This document shows, one piece after another, positions 32,955 to 42,752 of a stretch of 50,799 bases of DNA. Each line of letters starts with the position of its first letter. Positions within the stretch are counted from its first letter, which is position 1. The position numbers were made by a program, and so were the translations under genes. The stretch comes from Candidatus Sumerlaeota bacterium (GTDB lineage: Bacteria > Bacillota > SLNR01), in the NCBI GenBank assembly GCA_007132905.1, contig SLNR01000079.1, positions 1-50,799 of the forward strand. Direction: 5' to 3'. Below the pieces are notes generated by a model that was not told the DNA's origin, made no database searches, and saw only the letters and a program-made list of their open reading frames with translations.

Positions 32955-35039
32955 GTGGCTGTTTTACAAAATCATCTCATTAAAAAAAGAGTACCCTATA
33001 TTTTTGCTTTCATTTTGCTTTGTTTTCTGGCGTTGGCTGTTCGCCTTCTATGGGTTCAAGTTGTTCGCGGGACTCATTACAGCGATCTTGCCATGAGCAC
33101 CAGAACAAAGGGAGTTAAAGTGGAAGCAAAAAGAGGAGATATTTTGGACCGGAACGGTAAAGTGCTGGCAGTGAGCATTAACACCGATTCGGTCTATGCT
33201 ATTCCCGGGGAAATCAAGAATCCGGAAGAAACAGCCGAAAAGCTTGCCGGGATATTAAATATTTCTCAAGGGGATGTGCTTCGACGTATCACCCTCCAGC
33301 AGTTTCATGTCTATATCGCCCATAAAGTGACGCCAGAGCAGTCAGAGAAGATTTCCGAGGCGGATCTTTCTGGTATCGGTCTTGAAGGCAGAAATCAGAG
33401 ATTTTACCCAATGGACAACCGGGCTTCTCATGTAGTCGGTTTTGCAGGAACCGACAACCAAGGCTTATACGGAATTGAAGTTGCTTATGAAGATTACCTC
33501 AGAGGAGAAGACGGGCGACTAGCGGCAGAATTTGATAATCGGGGCCGAGAAATACCCGGAGGAGTGAGAACTTATTCTCCCCCTGAGCCCGGACACACAC
33601 TTAGATTGACCCTTGATGAGACCATTCAATACATTGTAGAACGAGAACTCAGCCAGGCGGTAGAGGAGCATCAGGCTAAGCGGGGGACAGCCATTGTTAT
33701 GGATACGAAATCAGGTGAAATTTTAGCTATGGCCAACTATCCTGACTTTAATCCAAACGACCCCTTTGCCTCATCGGCCGATCAATGGAGAAATCCAGCA
33801 ATTTCGGATACGTACGAACCGGGATCTACTTTTAAAATCGTAACTTTAGCCGCTGTACTAAACGAAAAAGAAGTGGATCTGAATGAAACCTTTGAATGTC
33901 AGGGTAGGATTGAAATCCCCGGTGCAAGTATCCGCTGCATTCGAAATCATGGTCCGCAGACTGTACTGCAAGGGATTGAAAATTCCTGTAACGTGGTCTT
34001 TGTTAATCTAGGGTTAAGACTAGGAGTGGATAGATTATATGAATATATGCAGGCCTTTTCCTTCGGAGAAAAGACAGGAATTGATTTCCCCGGGGAGGCA
34101 AATGGAATCCTTATCCCTTTAGAAAACACAAAGCGGGTGGATTTGGCAAGGATTTCTTTCGGCCAGGCCTTTACAGCTACGCCTTTGCAGATGGTGGCAG
34201 CTACTTCTGCTATAGCCAATGACGGAATATATCAAACCCCCCGTTTGGTAAAAGAAGTTATCGACAGCGATAATGGGGAAGTGGTGGAAGTGCATGATGC
34301 GGATTCGGCTGGCAGCCGGGTCATCTCTACAAAAACGGCTGGAAGGTTGCAGGCGATGTTGGAGAGTGCGGTTGAAAACGGAACCGGACGCAATGCATAT
34401 ATTGATGGCTATCGAATTGCAGGAAAAACCGGAACAGCACAGAAAATAATTGACGGAAGTTATGCCTCCGGAAAATTCGTAGCTTCCTTCCTGGGGTTTG
34501 CCCCTGCAGATCAGCCGAGCATTGCCGTAATTGTGGTTATGGATGAACCTTCGGGCAGCTTGTATCAAGGGGGACAGGTAGCTGCCCCTGTTTTTCAGGC
34601 TGTGGTCCGTGACACACTTCAATATTTAGGCAAACTGCCTTCCTTTGACGAGAATGATACCGAGGTAAAAGAGGAGAAGGAAAAGGTGGTAGTTCCCGGG
34701 ACCATAAACTTAAGCAGGGAGGATGCCGAGAAAAAGATAAAGGCAGCCGGTTTAGAATTACGATGGCAGGGGAGAGGAGATGTGGTTAAAAAGCAATTTC
34801 CGGCAGAGGGAGAAGTGGTTCAAGAGGGCAATTTGGTTACCTTATATATGCCAGGCAGCCTGGATGAGAAAATCATTGTCCCCGATGTGAGAGGGTTAAA
34901 CATCCGGATGAGTGCTGAAATATTGGAGATGTATGGTCTAAAAATGTCCCCTGAAGGCTCAGGATCTGCTAAAGAGCAGAGCCCTAAACCAGGTGCAGAG
35001 GTAGAGGCAGGCGCAACAGTGGAGATTTTATTTGAATGA
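32955..35039 (+). CDS. ftsI: Class B penicillin-binding protein FtsI/SpoVD-type with two PASTA domains
   Basis: A peptidoglycan transpeptidase needed for septum formation. The 694-residue protein has an N-terminal membrane anchor (IFAFILLCFLALAVRLLWVQ), a dimerisation domain with KRGDILDRNGKVLAVS, and a transpeptidase domain with Ser291 in YEPGSTFKIV, the SCN motif in IENSCNVVF, and KTG at 491-493 in AGKTGTAQK. Two PASTA domains follow (from about residue 575; PGTINLSREDAEKKIKAAGL and PDVRGLNIRMSAEILEMYGL). Two PASTA domains resemble Bacillus PbpB more than SpoVD, which has one. GTG start after GGAAGGGG. Confidence 0.93.
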   Translation: MAVLQNHLIKKRVPYIFAFILLCFLALAVRLLWVQVVRGTHYSDLAMSTRTKGVKVEAKRGDILDRNGKVLAVSINTDSVYAIPGEIKNPEETAEKLAGILNISQGDVLRRITLQQFHVYIAHKVTPEQSEKISEADLSGIGLEGRNQRFYPMDNRASHVVGFAGTDNQGLYGIEVAYEDYLRGEDGRLAAEFDNRGREIPGGVRTYSPPEPGHTLRLTLDETIQYIVERELSQAVEEHQAKRGTAIVMDTKSGEILAMANYPDFNPNDPFASSADQWRNPAISDTYEPGSTFKIVTLAAVLNEKEVDLNETFECQGRIEIPGASIRCIRNHGPQTVLQGIENSCNVVFVNLGLRLGVDRLYEYMQAFSFGEKTGIDFPGEANGILIPLENTKRVDLARISFGQAFTATPLQMVAATSAIANDGIYQTPRLVKEVIDSDNGEVVEVHDADSAGSRVISTKTAGRLQAMLESAVENGTGRNAYIDGYRIAGKTGTAQKIIDGSYASGKFVASFLGFAPADQPSIAVIVVMDEPSGSLYQGGQVAAPVFQAVVRDTLQYLGKLPSFDENDTEVKEEKEKVVVPGTINLSREDAEKKIKAAGLELRWQGRGDVVKKQFPAEGEVVQEGNLVTLYMPGSLDEKIIVPDVRGLNIRMSAEILEMYGLKMSPEGSGSAKEQSPKPGAEVEAGATVEILFE

Positions 35040-35054
35040 AAGCAGGTGTAGGAT

Positions 35055-36548
35055 ATGAGAGAGGTTTCTTTAAAAGAACTAATGGATGTTTTACCGAAAC
35101 GGACAAGCTTATCAGTCGATTATGATAAAAAGATTACCGGGATTGCTTATGATTCCCGTAAAGTAAAACCCGGTTATCTTTTCGTTTGTATAAAAGGGGA
35201 GAAAACAGACGGACACTTATTTATCTCTGAGGCATTAGAAAATGGAGCGGCTGCCCTGATTACCGATAGAGAAGTTGATACAAAAGCTCTGTACATCCGG
35301 GTTGAGAATACCCGGCAGGCGGCAAGTTTACTAGCGGACGCTTTTTACGGTTTTCCGACGAGAAAGTTGAGAGTCTTTGGAGTCACGGGTACTAATGGAA
35401 AAACAACCACTACATATTTGATTGAGTCGATCCTAAGAGAGGCAGGGAAAAAGACAGGCCTTACCGGGACAATCCGCTCCAGAATTGGCGGGAAAGACTA
35501 TCAAGTCGCAAGAACCACGCCAGAAGGGGTGGACTTACACGCCATGGCTCGCAACATGGTTGATTGCGGAGATGAATATCTAATCATGGAGGTTTCCTCT
35601 CACGCTCTAGATATGCACAGAGTGGATGGATGCGAATTTGATATTGGGGTGTTTACTAATTTGACACAAGATCATTTGGATTACCACAAGACCATGGACC
35701 AATACAGAGAAGCAAAAATGAAGTTGTTTTCGGGACTGGTGAACAGTTGGCATGAAAGTGAATTAAAAAAGAAAAAAGGGGCCGTGATCAACTGGGACGA
35801 TGCCGCCGGCAGGCAGTTTGCCTCCGCAGCGGATGTTCCTGTCGTCAAATACGGCACACACGAAGAAGCCGATGTTCGGGCGGAGGATATTTGCATTGAC
35901 AGTCAAGGAACAAATTACACTTTGGTAGTCGGAAAAGACAAAATACCCCTGCAGCTTAAGATCACAGGCAGATTTAATATTTACAATACCTTAGCGGCAG
36001 CGGGAGCGGCTTATCTGGAAGGAATTCCACTTGATATAATCAAAACTGCTTTGGAGAATTTTTCCGGTGTGCCGGGGCGGTTTGAGTTGGTCCAAGGAGG
36101 ACAGCCTTTTGCCGTCATCATTGATTATGCGCATAGTCCCGATGGACTGGAAAACTTACTGCAATCAGCCAAGGCCATCTGTGAAGGATCCCTTATTACG
36201 GTTTTCGGGTGTGGTGGCGACCGTGATAGAGGGAAGAGACCAATAATGGGAAAAATTGCAGGCAGATACAGTGATCTGGCTGTGATCACTTCAGACAATC
36301 CCCGCAGCGAAGATCCCAAAAGCATCATCAAAGAAATAGAAGAGGGGATGAAGATGGAAAACACAGAGTATAAGGTGGAAACCGACAGGAAGAAAGCAAT
36401 AGAAATGGCGATAAAAACAGCCAATCCCAAAGATGTTGTTGTTATTGCCGGCAAAGGCCATGAAACGGATCAAGTAATCAAAGACAAGGTGATTCATTTT
36501 GATGACAAAGAAGTGGCTTTAGCTGCGATACAGGGGGTTATAAAGTGA
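35055..36548 (+). CDS. murE: UDP-MurNAc-tripeptide synthetase MurE
   Basis: MurE adds the third amino acid to the peptidoglycan stem peptide in the cytoplasm. The 497-residue protein has the N-terminal Mur ligase domain (IAYDSRKVKPGYLFVCIKGE), the ATP loop GVTGTNGKTTTTYLIESIL, the central domain (HMEVSSHALDMHR-like stretch EVSSHALDMHRVDG) and the C-terminal domain. The DNPR motif in ITSDNPRSEDP is the marker for meso-diaminopimelate as substrate, so the wall is probably DAP-type. Confidence 0.96.
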   Translation: MREVSLKELMDVLPKRTSLSVDYDKKITGIAYDSRKVKPGYLFVCIKGEKTDGHLFISEALENGAAALITDREVDTKALYIRVENTRQAASLLADAFYGFPTRKLRVFGVTGTNGKTTTTYLIESILREAGKKTGLTGTIRSRIGGKDYQVARTTPEGVDLHAMARNMVDCGDEYLIMEVSSHALDMHRVDGCEFDIGVFTNLTQDHLDYHKTMDQYREAKMKLFSGLVNSWHESELKKKKGAVINWDDAAGRQFASAADVPVVKYGTHEEADVRAEDICIDSQGTNYTLVVGKDKIPLQLKITGRFNIYNTLAAAGAAYLEGIPLDIIKTALENFSGVPGRFELVQGGQPFAVIIDYAHSPDGLENLLQSAKAICEGSLITVFGCGGDRDRGKRPIMGKIAGRYSDLAVITSDNPRSEDPKSIIKEIEEGMKMENTEYKVETDRKKAIEMAIKTANPKDVVVIAGKGHETDQVIKDKVIHFDDKEVALAAIQGVIK

Positions 36549-37954
36549 AGCCGATTACTTTTGGTGAAGCCGCTTGTTTTGTAAAAACCCGGGTTTGGCG
36601 CGGGGACCGTCAGCGCATAATAACAGGGGCCGCAGTGGATTCTAGAAGAGTGAAAAAAGGCGACTTGTTTTTTGCTCTGATCGGGGAGAAAACGGACGGT
36701 CATACTTTTGTTTCCCATGCTCTTCAAAAAGGAGCCGCCGGGATTGTTTCAAGCCGTTCTTTAGAAGAATTATCACTGCCGCCGGAGGTGCCTGTGTTCA
36801 TAGTTGACGACCCGCTGAAGGCGCTTTGGGAACTGGCAAATGGCTATCTTCATGTTATTGGTCCTACGGTGATTGGCGTGACCGGCAGTGTGGGCAAAAC
36901 AACCTCAAAGGACATGATTGCTTCGGTGTTAAGCTCGGATTATCAAGTTCATAAAAACCAAGGGAATTTAAACACAGAGATAGGCCTTCCCTTAAGCATA
37001 CTGGAAATGAAAGAAGATGATGAAATAGCTGTTTTGGAGATGGCCATGAGAGGACAAGGCCAGATTGCTGAACTAGCGGCGATTGCCGAACCAAAAGTTG
37101 GGGTTGTCACCAATATCGGCGAGACCCATATTGAAATATTGGGTTCGATTGAAAATATTGCCAAGGCGAAAGGGGAGCTGTTGCGTGCTCTGCCTGCCGA
37201 TGGTGTAGCTGCAGTAAATGGTGACGATCCTTGGTGCAGGAAAATTGCACAGGAACTTGAGTGCCAGGTTTATTATTTCAGCAAAGAAGGTAATGGTGAT
37301 GTTTTGGCAGAGGAGATAGTGAATTTGAAGGACCAAGGGATTTCGTTTACCATAGCCTCAGGAGAGAGACGTTTTCCCGTCCATATTCCCCTCCCCGGCA
37401 TGCATAATGTAGAAAACGCCCTAGCAGCGGTCACCGTGGGACTTTTTTTCGGCGTTGACCCTTCGGCAATTGCCAAACAATTTAGTCGTTTTACTTCCTC
37501 TTCTATGCGAATGGAAATTATTCGGCGAGAGGATTTTACAGTGATAAACGATACCTATAATGCTAGCCCTCGTTCAACAGAAGCGGCTTTGGATGTGTTA
37601 AAAGATATGAAAGGAAAAGGAAGTACGATGGCTATATTGGGGGATATGCTGGAGCTAGGCGAAAGGGAAGAAGAAGGACACCGGGAAATTGGATCAAAAG
37701 TGGCGGCAAAGGGCATCGATAGGCTGATCACGGTGGGCGATCGCGCAAAATTCATTGCAAAAGCTGCCGTGGAGGCAGGAATGGCCGAAAGTTCTGTTTT
37801 TGCAGGCAGCTCCAAGGAGGAAGCTTTGGAGGCCTTAAGAGACAACCTAGATGAGGGGGATACCATTTTGGTGAAAGGCTCTAGGGGGATGGCCATGGAG
37901 GATATTGTAGAAGCCATGCTGGAGATCCCTTCGCTTCATGAAGGGGGAGGGTAA
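36545..37954 (+). CDS. murF: UDP-MurNAc-tripeptide:D-Ala-D-Ala ligase MurF
   Basis: MurF adds the D-Ala-D-Ala dipeptide to complete the stem peptide. The 469-residue protein has the Mur ligase layout: N-terminal domain (AAVDSRRVKKGDLFFALIGE), P-loop GVTGSVGKTTSKDMIASVL, NLNTEIGLPLSIL, VVTNIGETHIEILGSIENIA and NDTYNASPRSTEAALDVL. GTG start overlapping the murE stop by 4 bases. It abuts mraY with no gap. Confidence 0.96.
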   Translation: MKPITFGEAACFVKTRVWRGDRQRIITGAAVDSRRVKKGDLFFALIGEKTDGHTFVSHALQKGAAGIVSSRSLEELSLPPEVPVFIVDDPLKALWELANGYLHVIGPTVIGVTGSVGKTTSKDMIASVLSSDYQVHKNQGNLNTEIGLPLSILEMKEDDEIAVLEMAMRGQGQIAELAAIAEPKVGVVTNIGETHIEILGSIENIAKAKGELLRALPADGVAAVNGDDPWCRKIAQELECQVYYFSKEGNGDVLAEEIVNLKDQGISFTIASGERRFPVHIPLPGMHNVENALAAVTVGLFFGVDPSAIAKQFSRFTSSSMRMEIIRREDFTVINDTYNASPRSTEAALDVLKDMKGKGSTMAILGDMLELGEREEEGHREIGSKVAAKGIDRLITVGDRAKFIAKAAVEAGMAESSVFAGSSKEEALEALRDNLDEGDTILVKGSRGMAMEDIVEAMLEIPSLHEGGG

Positions 37955-38920
37955 ATGAGCAGCGGTTTTTTAGCAATGGCTCTTTCCTTTTTGGTCGTAT
38001 CCTTTTCGGGACCGGCTGTGATTCCTCTATTAAGAAAACTGCGCTTTGGGCAGCAGGTAAGAGATGATGGTCCCAAAAAACATTTGGAGAAAATGGGCAC
38101 GCCCACCATGGGAGGTGTCCTCATAGTAGGCGGGATTTTTATTTCTGGTTTCATCATCGGTCCGCGAGATTCTTTTTTGATCACCGCTTTATTGACAATG
38201 CTGTTTTTTGGTCTTATTGGTTTTGCCGATGATTATATTAAAGTGGTTTTGAAAAGGCCGCTGGGACTAAAGGCTCGTTATAAGCTTACGGCGCAGCTGA
38301 TCGGAGCGGCACTGCTGGCTTATACTGTCACCGGCCCTTTGGATCTAGGAACGCAGTTAGTTGTCCCTTTTATATATTTAGAGATATCCCTTGGATGGCT
38401 GTATTATCCTTTTGTAATGGCACTGGTCATCGGGACAGTCAATGGCGTGAATCTTACCGATGGTTTAGATGGCCTTGCCGCCGGCACAATGATATTTCCT
38501 ATGTTTGTTTACGGGCTCTTCTCCTTTATGGCGGGAGGAGTGGAAATCCTGGTATTTTCATGGGCGACGCTAGGGGCTTGTGCGGCTTTTTTGGTCTATA
38601 ATATGTATCCTGCCAAAATTTTCATGGGCGATACAGGCTCTTTTGCTTTGGGGTCTTCTTTGGCAGTTGTGGCCCTTTTGACCAAAAACGAACTTCTGTT
38701 GCTGGTGTTAGGCGGTGTGTACGTGATAGAAACCATCTCAGTGATTTTGCAAGTCTTGATTCTTCGCTGGACAGGGAAACGAATCTTTAAAATGGCGCCG
38801 TTGCACCATCATTATGAATTGTCGGGATTAGACGAAACCAAAGTTGTACGGCTTTTTTGGTCAGTTTCGGCAGTTTTGGCTGTGATTGGCTATTTCGGGA
38901 TGAATCGCGGGGTATGGTGA
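37955..38920 (+). CDS. mraY: Phospho-MurNAc-pentapeptide transferase MraY
   Basis: MraY makes lipid I at the membrane. The 321-residue protein is an integral membrane enzyme with about ten helices. Signatures are DDGPKKHLEKMGTPTMGGVL, FADDYIKVVLKR, NGVNLTDGLDGLAAG, KIFMGDTGSFALG and FKMAPLHHHYELSG, all catalytic or substrate-binding loops of the family. The ATG follows the murF stop directly. The next gene is ftsW; murD, usually here, is missing. Confidence 0.97.
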   Translation: MSSGFLAMALSFLVVSFSGPAVIPLLRKLRFGQQVRDDGPKKHLEKMGTPTMGGVLIVGGIFISGFIIGPRDSFLITALLTMLFFGLIGFADDYIKVVLKRPLGLKARYKLTAQLIGAALLAYTVTGPLDLGTQLVVPFIYLEISLGWLYYPFVMALVIGTVNGVNLTDGLDGLAAGTMIFPMFVYGLFSFMAGGVEILVFSWATLGACAAFLVYNMYPAKIFMGDTGSFALGSSLAVVALLTKNELLLLVLGGVYVIETISVILQVLILRWTGKRIFKMAPLHHHYELSGLDETKVVRLFWSVSAVLAVIGYFGMNRGVW

Positions 38921-38939
38921 GTAGGAAAGGTGATGTTTT

Positions 38940-40058
38940 ATGGGTAAGAAAAACAAAGGCAAACCGGATTATTTGCTCCTTCTTTCTGTGCTCGCTTTAT
39001 TAGGAATCGGGCTGGTTATGATTTACAGCGCAAGCTCGGTTGCTACTTTGACGGATTACAACGATCCTTATTATTATCTTAATAGACAAGGATTATGGGC
39101 GGGACTCGGTCTTTTTGCGATGGCGATCATGTCTCGGATTTCTTATCGTCAATGGAACCGGTGGGCCCTGCCTGTTATGGGAGTCAGTATTATTCTGTTA
39201 CTATGCGTCCTTCATCCCAGCATCGGCCGTGTTGTCAACGGAGCAAGACGCTGGATTGAAATAGGTGGACAGCGTTTTCAACCTTCTGAATTTGCCAAGC
39301 TGGCGCTCATAATTTTTACGGCTTCCGGATTGTCAAAAAATCGGCATAAATTGAAAAATGTGATTACGGGAAGATTATCCTATGTTATACTAGCAGGAGG
39401 TATTTGCGGACTAATTCTTCTTCAGCCTGATTTGGGCACGGCCGTTGCGATCGGGGGGACAGCTTTTATCATGTGGTTTGCTGCGGGTTTCCCAATCCTG
39501 TATCTAGGCGGACTGGTTTTTTTAAGTGTTCCCGTTTTACGACATACCATCTTGATGGAAGAGTACCGCAGAAACCGTTTGCTGTCTTTTCTTGATCCGT
39601 GGGCGGATCCTTTGGGAGATGGGTATCATATTATCCAATCGCTTCTTGCTCTGGGGTCTGGAGGCCTTTTCGGGGTAGGTTTGGGAAACAGCCGGCAGAA
39701 ATTGTTTTATCTACCGGAGAGGCATACTGATTTTATATTCTCTATTTTGGGGGAAGAACTGGGGCTTTTGGGGGCTGCAGGTGTCATCTTGTTATTTTTG
39801 CTTTTTGCTTTTCGGGGTTATCGGATTGCGGTCATGGCCCCCAATATGTTTTCAAGTCTTCTGGCTGTCGGGATCACCACTATGATTTGCCTGCAGGCCG
39901 GCGTTAATATAGGGGTTGTCTCAGGGTCAATTCCCATCACTGGCATAACACTACCATTTATTAGTTACGGAGGGTCGTCTCTTATCCCGGCTTTAGCTGG
40001 GGTGGGTATTTTGTTGAATATTTCGCAGCATACCAAAGCTGCGGAAGAAAATGAATGA
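38940..40058 (+). CDS. ftsW: Septal peptidoglycan polymerase FtsW (SEDS family)
   Basis: FtsW polymerises glycan strands at the septum with its partner transpeptidase. The 372-residue protein has ten predicted membrane helices and SEDS signatures: LGIGLVMIYSASS, LNRQGLWAGLGLF, RRWIEIGGQRFQPSEFAKLA, LLQPDLGTA, YHIIQSLLALGSGG and ITLPFISYGGSSL. AAAGGTGATG lies upstream. SpoVE is the sporulation paralogue in Bacillus; the sequence alone does not separate the two. Confidence 0.93.
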   Translation: MGKKNKGKPDYLLLLSVLALLGIGLVMIYSASSVATLTDYNDPYYYLNRQGLWAGLGLFAMAIMSRISYRQWNRWALPVMGVSIILLLCVLHPSIGRVVNGARRWIEIGGQRFQPSEFAKLALIIFTASGLSKNRHKLKNVITGRLSYVILAGGICGLILLQPDLGTAVAIGGTAFIMWFAAGFPILYLGGLVFLSVPVLRHTILMEEYRRNRLLSFLDPWADPLGDGYHIIQSLLALGSGGLFGVGLGNSRQKLFYLPERHTDFIFSILGEELGLLGAAGVILLFLLFAFRGYRIAVMAPNMFSSLLAVGITTMICLQAGVNIGVVSGSIPITGITLPFISYGGSSLIPALAGVGILLNISQHTKAAEENE

Positions 40059-40071
40059 AGGAAGTGGTTTT

Positions 40072-41232
40072 GTGCGAGTAATCATTGCCGGGGGCGGGAC
40101 GGGCGGACATGTTTATCCGGGCATATCGGTGGCGGATGCTTTTAAGGACAAGGACAAGGCGACGGATATCCTTTTTGTGGGCACAAAAAAAGGAATGGAA
40201 GCTGAACTCATCCCAAAGACAGGCTATCCATTTGAAACCATAAGGGTGTCTGGTTTTCAGCGAAAAATTTCACCGGCGTTGTTAAAAAGTGCGGGGGATG
40301 CCTTGGCCGGTTTCTCGCAAGCAGGGAAAATTGTGGAAAGTTTTTCTCCCGATTTGGTTATCGGTACGGGCGGATATGTTTGCGGGCCAGTCGTCGGCGC
40401 TGCCTGGAGAAAAAAGATTTCCACCATGATTTTGGAACAAAATGTCATCCCGGGGGTAACAAACCGACTATTGGGACGGCTTGTCGATGGGGTGGCTGTT
40501 ACTTATGATAAATCACGGGAATATTTCCCCGGCCGCAGGCAGGTGGTGGTCACAGGAAACCCGGTGCGAAAGCAGATCTTATCCGCGGACAGGAAAATGG
40601 GCAGGGAAAACCTCAAAATTGGCGAGGACAAGATGGTAGTGATGGGTTTTGGAGGAAGCATCGGGGCTAAAAAAATCAATGAAGCCATGGTACATTTCAT
40701 AAAAGAATATGCTTTAAAAAACCATTTGACGGTGATCCTTATCACAGGAAAAGATAAATACGAAGAAACAAAAAAGCAAATAGGCGAGGCTGAAAAGGAT
40801 ATCTTAGACAACGGAAAAACTGAAAAAAAGGCAGGAGATATCATCTTAAAACCGTATTTACATAACATTGAGGATGCTTATGGAGCTGCCGATCTTATTG
40901 TCTGCCGGGCGGGAGGCATATCATTGTCTGAACTGACGGCCATTGGGCGTCCGGCAGTGGTGATTCCCTATCCTTATGCGACGAATCAGCATCAAGACCA
41001 TAATGCTCGCTACTTGACAGAGGTAGGGGCGGCTGTAAGTATCTCGGACGGAGATCTAGACGGGCCATGCTTGACAGAAACCATCAAGGATTTGGTTGAA
41101 AACGAAACGAATCTGCAGAACATGGCTCAAAAGAGCAAGGAATTGGGGCGGCCGGATGCAGCTGAGAGTATAATAACCTTGGCAGAAGACATAGTTCGGC
41201 GGCGAAGACCAAAGAGACAAAGAAGGAGCTGA
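40072..41232 (+). CDS. murG: Lipid II synthase MurG
   Basis: MurG transfers GlcNAc to lipid I to form lipid II at the inner face of the membrane. With the GTG at 40072 the protein is 386 residues and begins RVIIAGGGTGGHVYPGISVA, the glycine-rich donor-binding loop. Later motifs are ILEQNVIPGVTNRLLG, VTGNPVRKQ, GGSIGAKKINEAM, CRAGGISLSELTAIGRPAVV, IPYPYATNQHQDHNA. AAGGAAG lies 7 bases upstream of that GTG; the ATG at 40051 overlaps ftsW and has no such site. The tail is very basic (RRRRPKRQRRS). Confidence 0.96.
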   Translation: MRVIIAGGGTGGHVYPGISVADAFKDKDKATDILFVGTKKGMEAELIPKTGYPFETIRVSGFQRKISPALLKSAGDALAGFSQAGKIVESFSPDLVIGTGGYVCGPVVGAAWRKKISTMILEQNVIPGVTNRLLGRLVDGVAVTYDKSREYFPGRRQVVVTGNPVRKQILSADRKMGRENLKIGEDKMVVMGFGGSIGAKKINEAMVHFIKEYALKNHLTVILITGKDKYEETKKQIGEAEKDILDNGKTEKKAGDIILKPYLHNIEDAYGAADLIVCRAGGISLSELTAIGRPAVVIPYPYATNQHQDHNARYLTEVGAAVSISDGDLDGPCLTETIKDLVENETNLQNMAQKSKELGRPDAAESIITLAEDIVRRRRPKRQRRS

Positions 41233-41239
41233 AAGCGGG

Positions 41240-42625
41240 ATGCTGGAAAGGATAAAACACGTACATTTTGTCGGTATCGGCGGGGCAGGCATGAGCGGGA
41301 TTGCCAAGGTGCTAAGTGATCTTGGCTATAAGGTCTCGGGCTCAGATCTTAAGCCTACCGATGTAACGGAGCGTCTTGAAAAATCAGGGGTGACCATTTT
41401 CATTGGACATAGGAAAGGGCAGATGGGCAGGGCCGATGTGGTGGTGGTATCCACTGCGATCCCCAACGAAAACGAAGAAATCTGTGAGGCAAGGGAAAAA
41501 GAGATTCCGATCTGGCCGAGAGCAAAGATGCTGGGTGCTGTCATGGGTCTGCAAAAAGGGATTGCGGTGGCTGGCGCTCATGGAAAAACAACGACCACTT
41601 CCATGATTTCACTGGTACTTGAAAGGGCAGGCAAGGATCCCTCGGTGGTCGTAGGCGGGGAATTAGACGACATCGGCGGGAATGCTAAACTTGGCAAAGG
41701 GGAGTATTTAGTGGCTGAAGCCGATGAAAGTGACGGTTCTTTGTTAAATTTGGATCCAGAAATTCTTGTTGTCACCAATATCGATGATGATCATCTTGAC
41801 CATTATGGTTCATTGGATAAAATCTTGGAAACTTTTCAAAACATGATCAACAAACTTGATGAAGAGGATTTAGCTGTTTTGTGTATTGACGATGAAAATA
41901 TTCGGTCGGTATCAGGTTGTATTAAATCAAGAACTTGCACATATGGAATCCATCCTGATGCTAATATTAGGGCCGTAAATATAAAATGGCTACCGTTAGG
42001 TTCTGAGTTTGAACTCCTTAAAAACGGACACTTTTTAGGAAAGATGAGACTTCATGTACCCGGAATTCACAATGTGAGGAATTCTTTAGCATCACTCGCG
42101 GTTTGTTTGGAAGCGGGTTTAAGTTTTGATCAGGCAGCGAGCGCCATTTCACAGTTTAGAGGTGTTCACCGGAGGTTTCAACTTATAGGCGAAATCGACG
42201 GTATTCGTGTTTTCGATGATTATGCCCACCACCCTTCCGAGTTAAAGGCGACCTTAAGCGCAGCGAAATTAGAGAACCCGGGGCGAGTCATTGCCGTGTT
42301 TCAGCCGCATCGTTATACAAGAACCAAATTTTTACAAAAAGGATTTGGCAGTGCTTTTCTCGATGCTGATCAGATTATTCTTACCGATATTTACAGCGCA
42401 GGGGAGCAACCGATTGAAGGCATTGACTCTCAATTATTGGAAAAACATATTATAACTAACGGGCACAAAAATGTTTCCTTTATTCGGGATTTGGAGCAAA
42501 TAGCGCAGACCTTGGCCTCCCAGGTGCAGTCCGGGGATATTATTTTAACTTTGGGGGCAGGAAATATTTGGCAAGTGGGTCCGGCGCTGATTCGAGAGTT
42601 GGGAAAAGAAAAGGCCGTAATGTAA
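41240..42625 (+). CDS. murC: UDP-MurNAc-L-alanine ligase MurC
   Basis: MurC adds L-Ala to UDP-MurNAc, the first stem-peptide step. The 461-residue protein starts with the nucleotide-binding loop HFVGIGGAGMSGIAKVLSDL and has the ATP loop VAGAHGKTTTTSMISLVL, VAEADESDGSLLNLDP and FDDYAHHPSELKATLSAAK, VFQPHRYTRT. It follows murG by 7 bases. A hairpin with weak T tract follows, then a 127-base gap to ftsQ in which no murB is found. Confidence 0.97.
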   Translation: MLERIKHVHFVGIGGAGMSGIAKVLSDLGYKVSGSDLKPTDVTERLEKSGVTIFIGHRKGQMGRADVVVVSTAIPNENEEICEAREKEIPIWPRAKMLGAVMGLQKGIAVAGAHGKTTTTSMISLVLERAGKDPSVVVGGELDDIGGNAKLGKGEYLVAEADESDGSLLNLDPEILVVTNIDDDHLDHYGSLDKILETFQNMINKLDEEDLAVLCIDDENIRSVSGCIKSRTCTYGIHPDANIRAVNIKWLPLGSEFELLKNGHFLGKMRLHVPGIHNVRNSLASLAVCLEAGLSFDQAASAISQFRGVHRRFQLIGEIDGIRVFDDYAHHPSELKATLSAAKLENPGRVIAVFQPHRYTRTKFLQKGFGSAFLDADQIILTDIYSAGEQPIEGIDSQLLEKHIITNGHKNVSFIRDLEQIAQTLASQVQSGDIILTLGAGNIWQVGPALIRELGKEKAVM

Positions 42626-42630
42626 CTTCA

Positions 42631-42661
42631 AAAACTCCTGCCCTTGCAGAAAGGAGTTTTA
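42631..42661 (+). terminator. Hairpin, possible terminator after murC
   Basis: AAAACTCCT (42631-42639) pairs with AGGAGTTTT (42652-42660), with an inner TGC/GCA pair around CCTT. The following bases are TTTTATTGGTTT, so the T tract is imperfect and termination may be partial, separating the mur genes from ftsQ onward. Confidence 0.55.
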
Positions 42662-42727
42662 TTGGTTTAAAAAAATCTGCGACCGAAAAAAATTGAGATA
42701 CTAAATATTTTCCCGTTCCATCCGATG

Positions 42728-42736
42728 TGTTATACT
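42728..42736 (+). promoter_or_regulatory. Extended -10 promoter candidate before ftsQ
   Basis: TGT followed by TATACT forms an extended -10 element. The -35 region 17 bases upstream (TTTTCC) is poor. Transcription would start about 10 bases before the ftsQ GTG, leaving a very short leader, which weakens the call. It fits with the terminator-like hairpin just upstream. Confidence 0.35.
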
Positions 42737-42752
42737 GAGATGAGGTGGTGCT

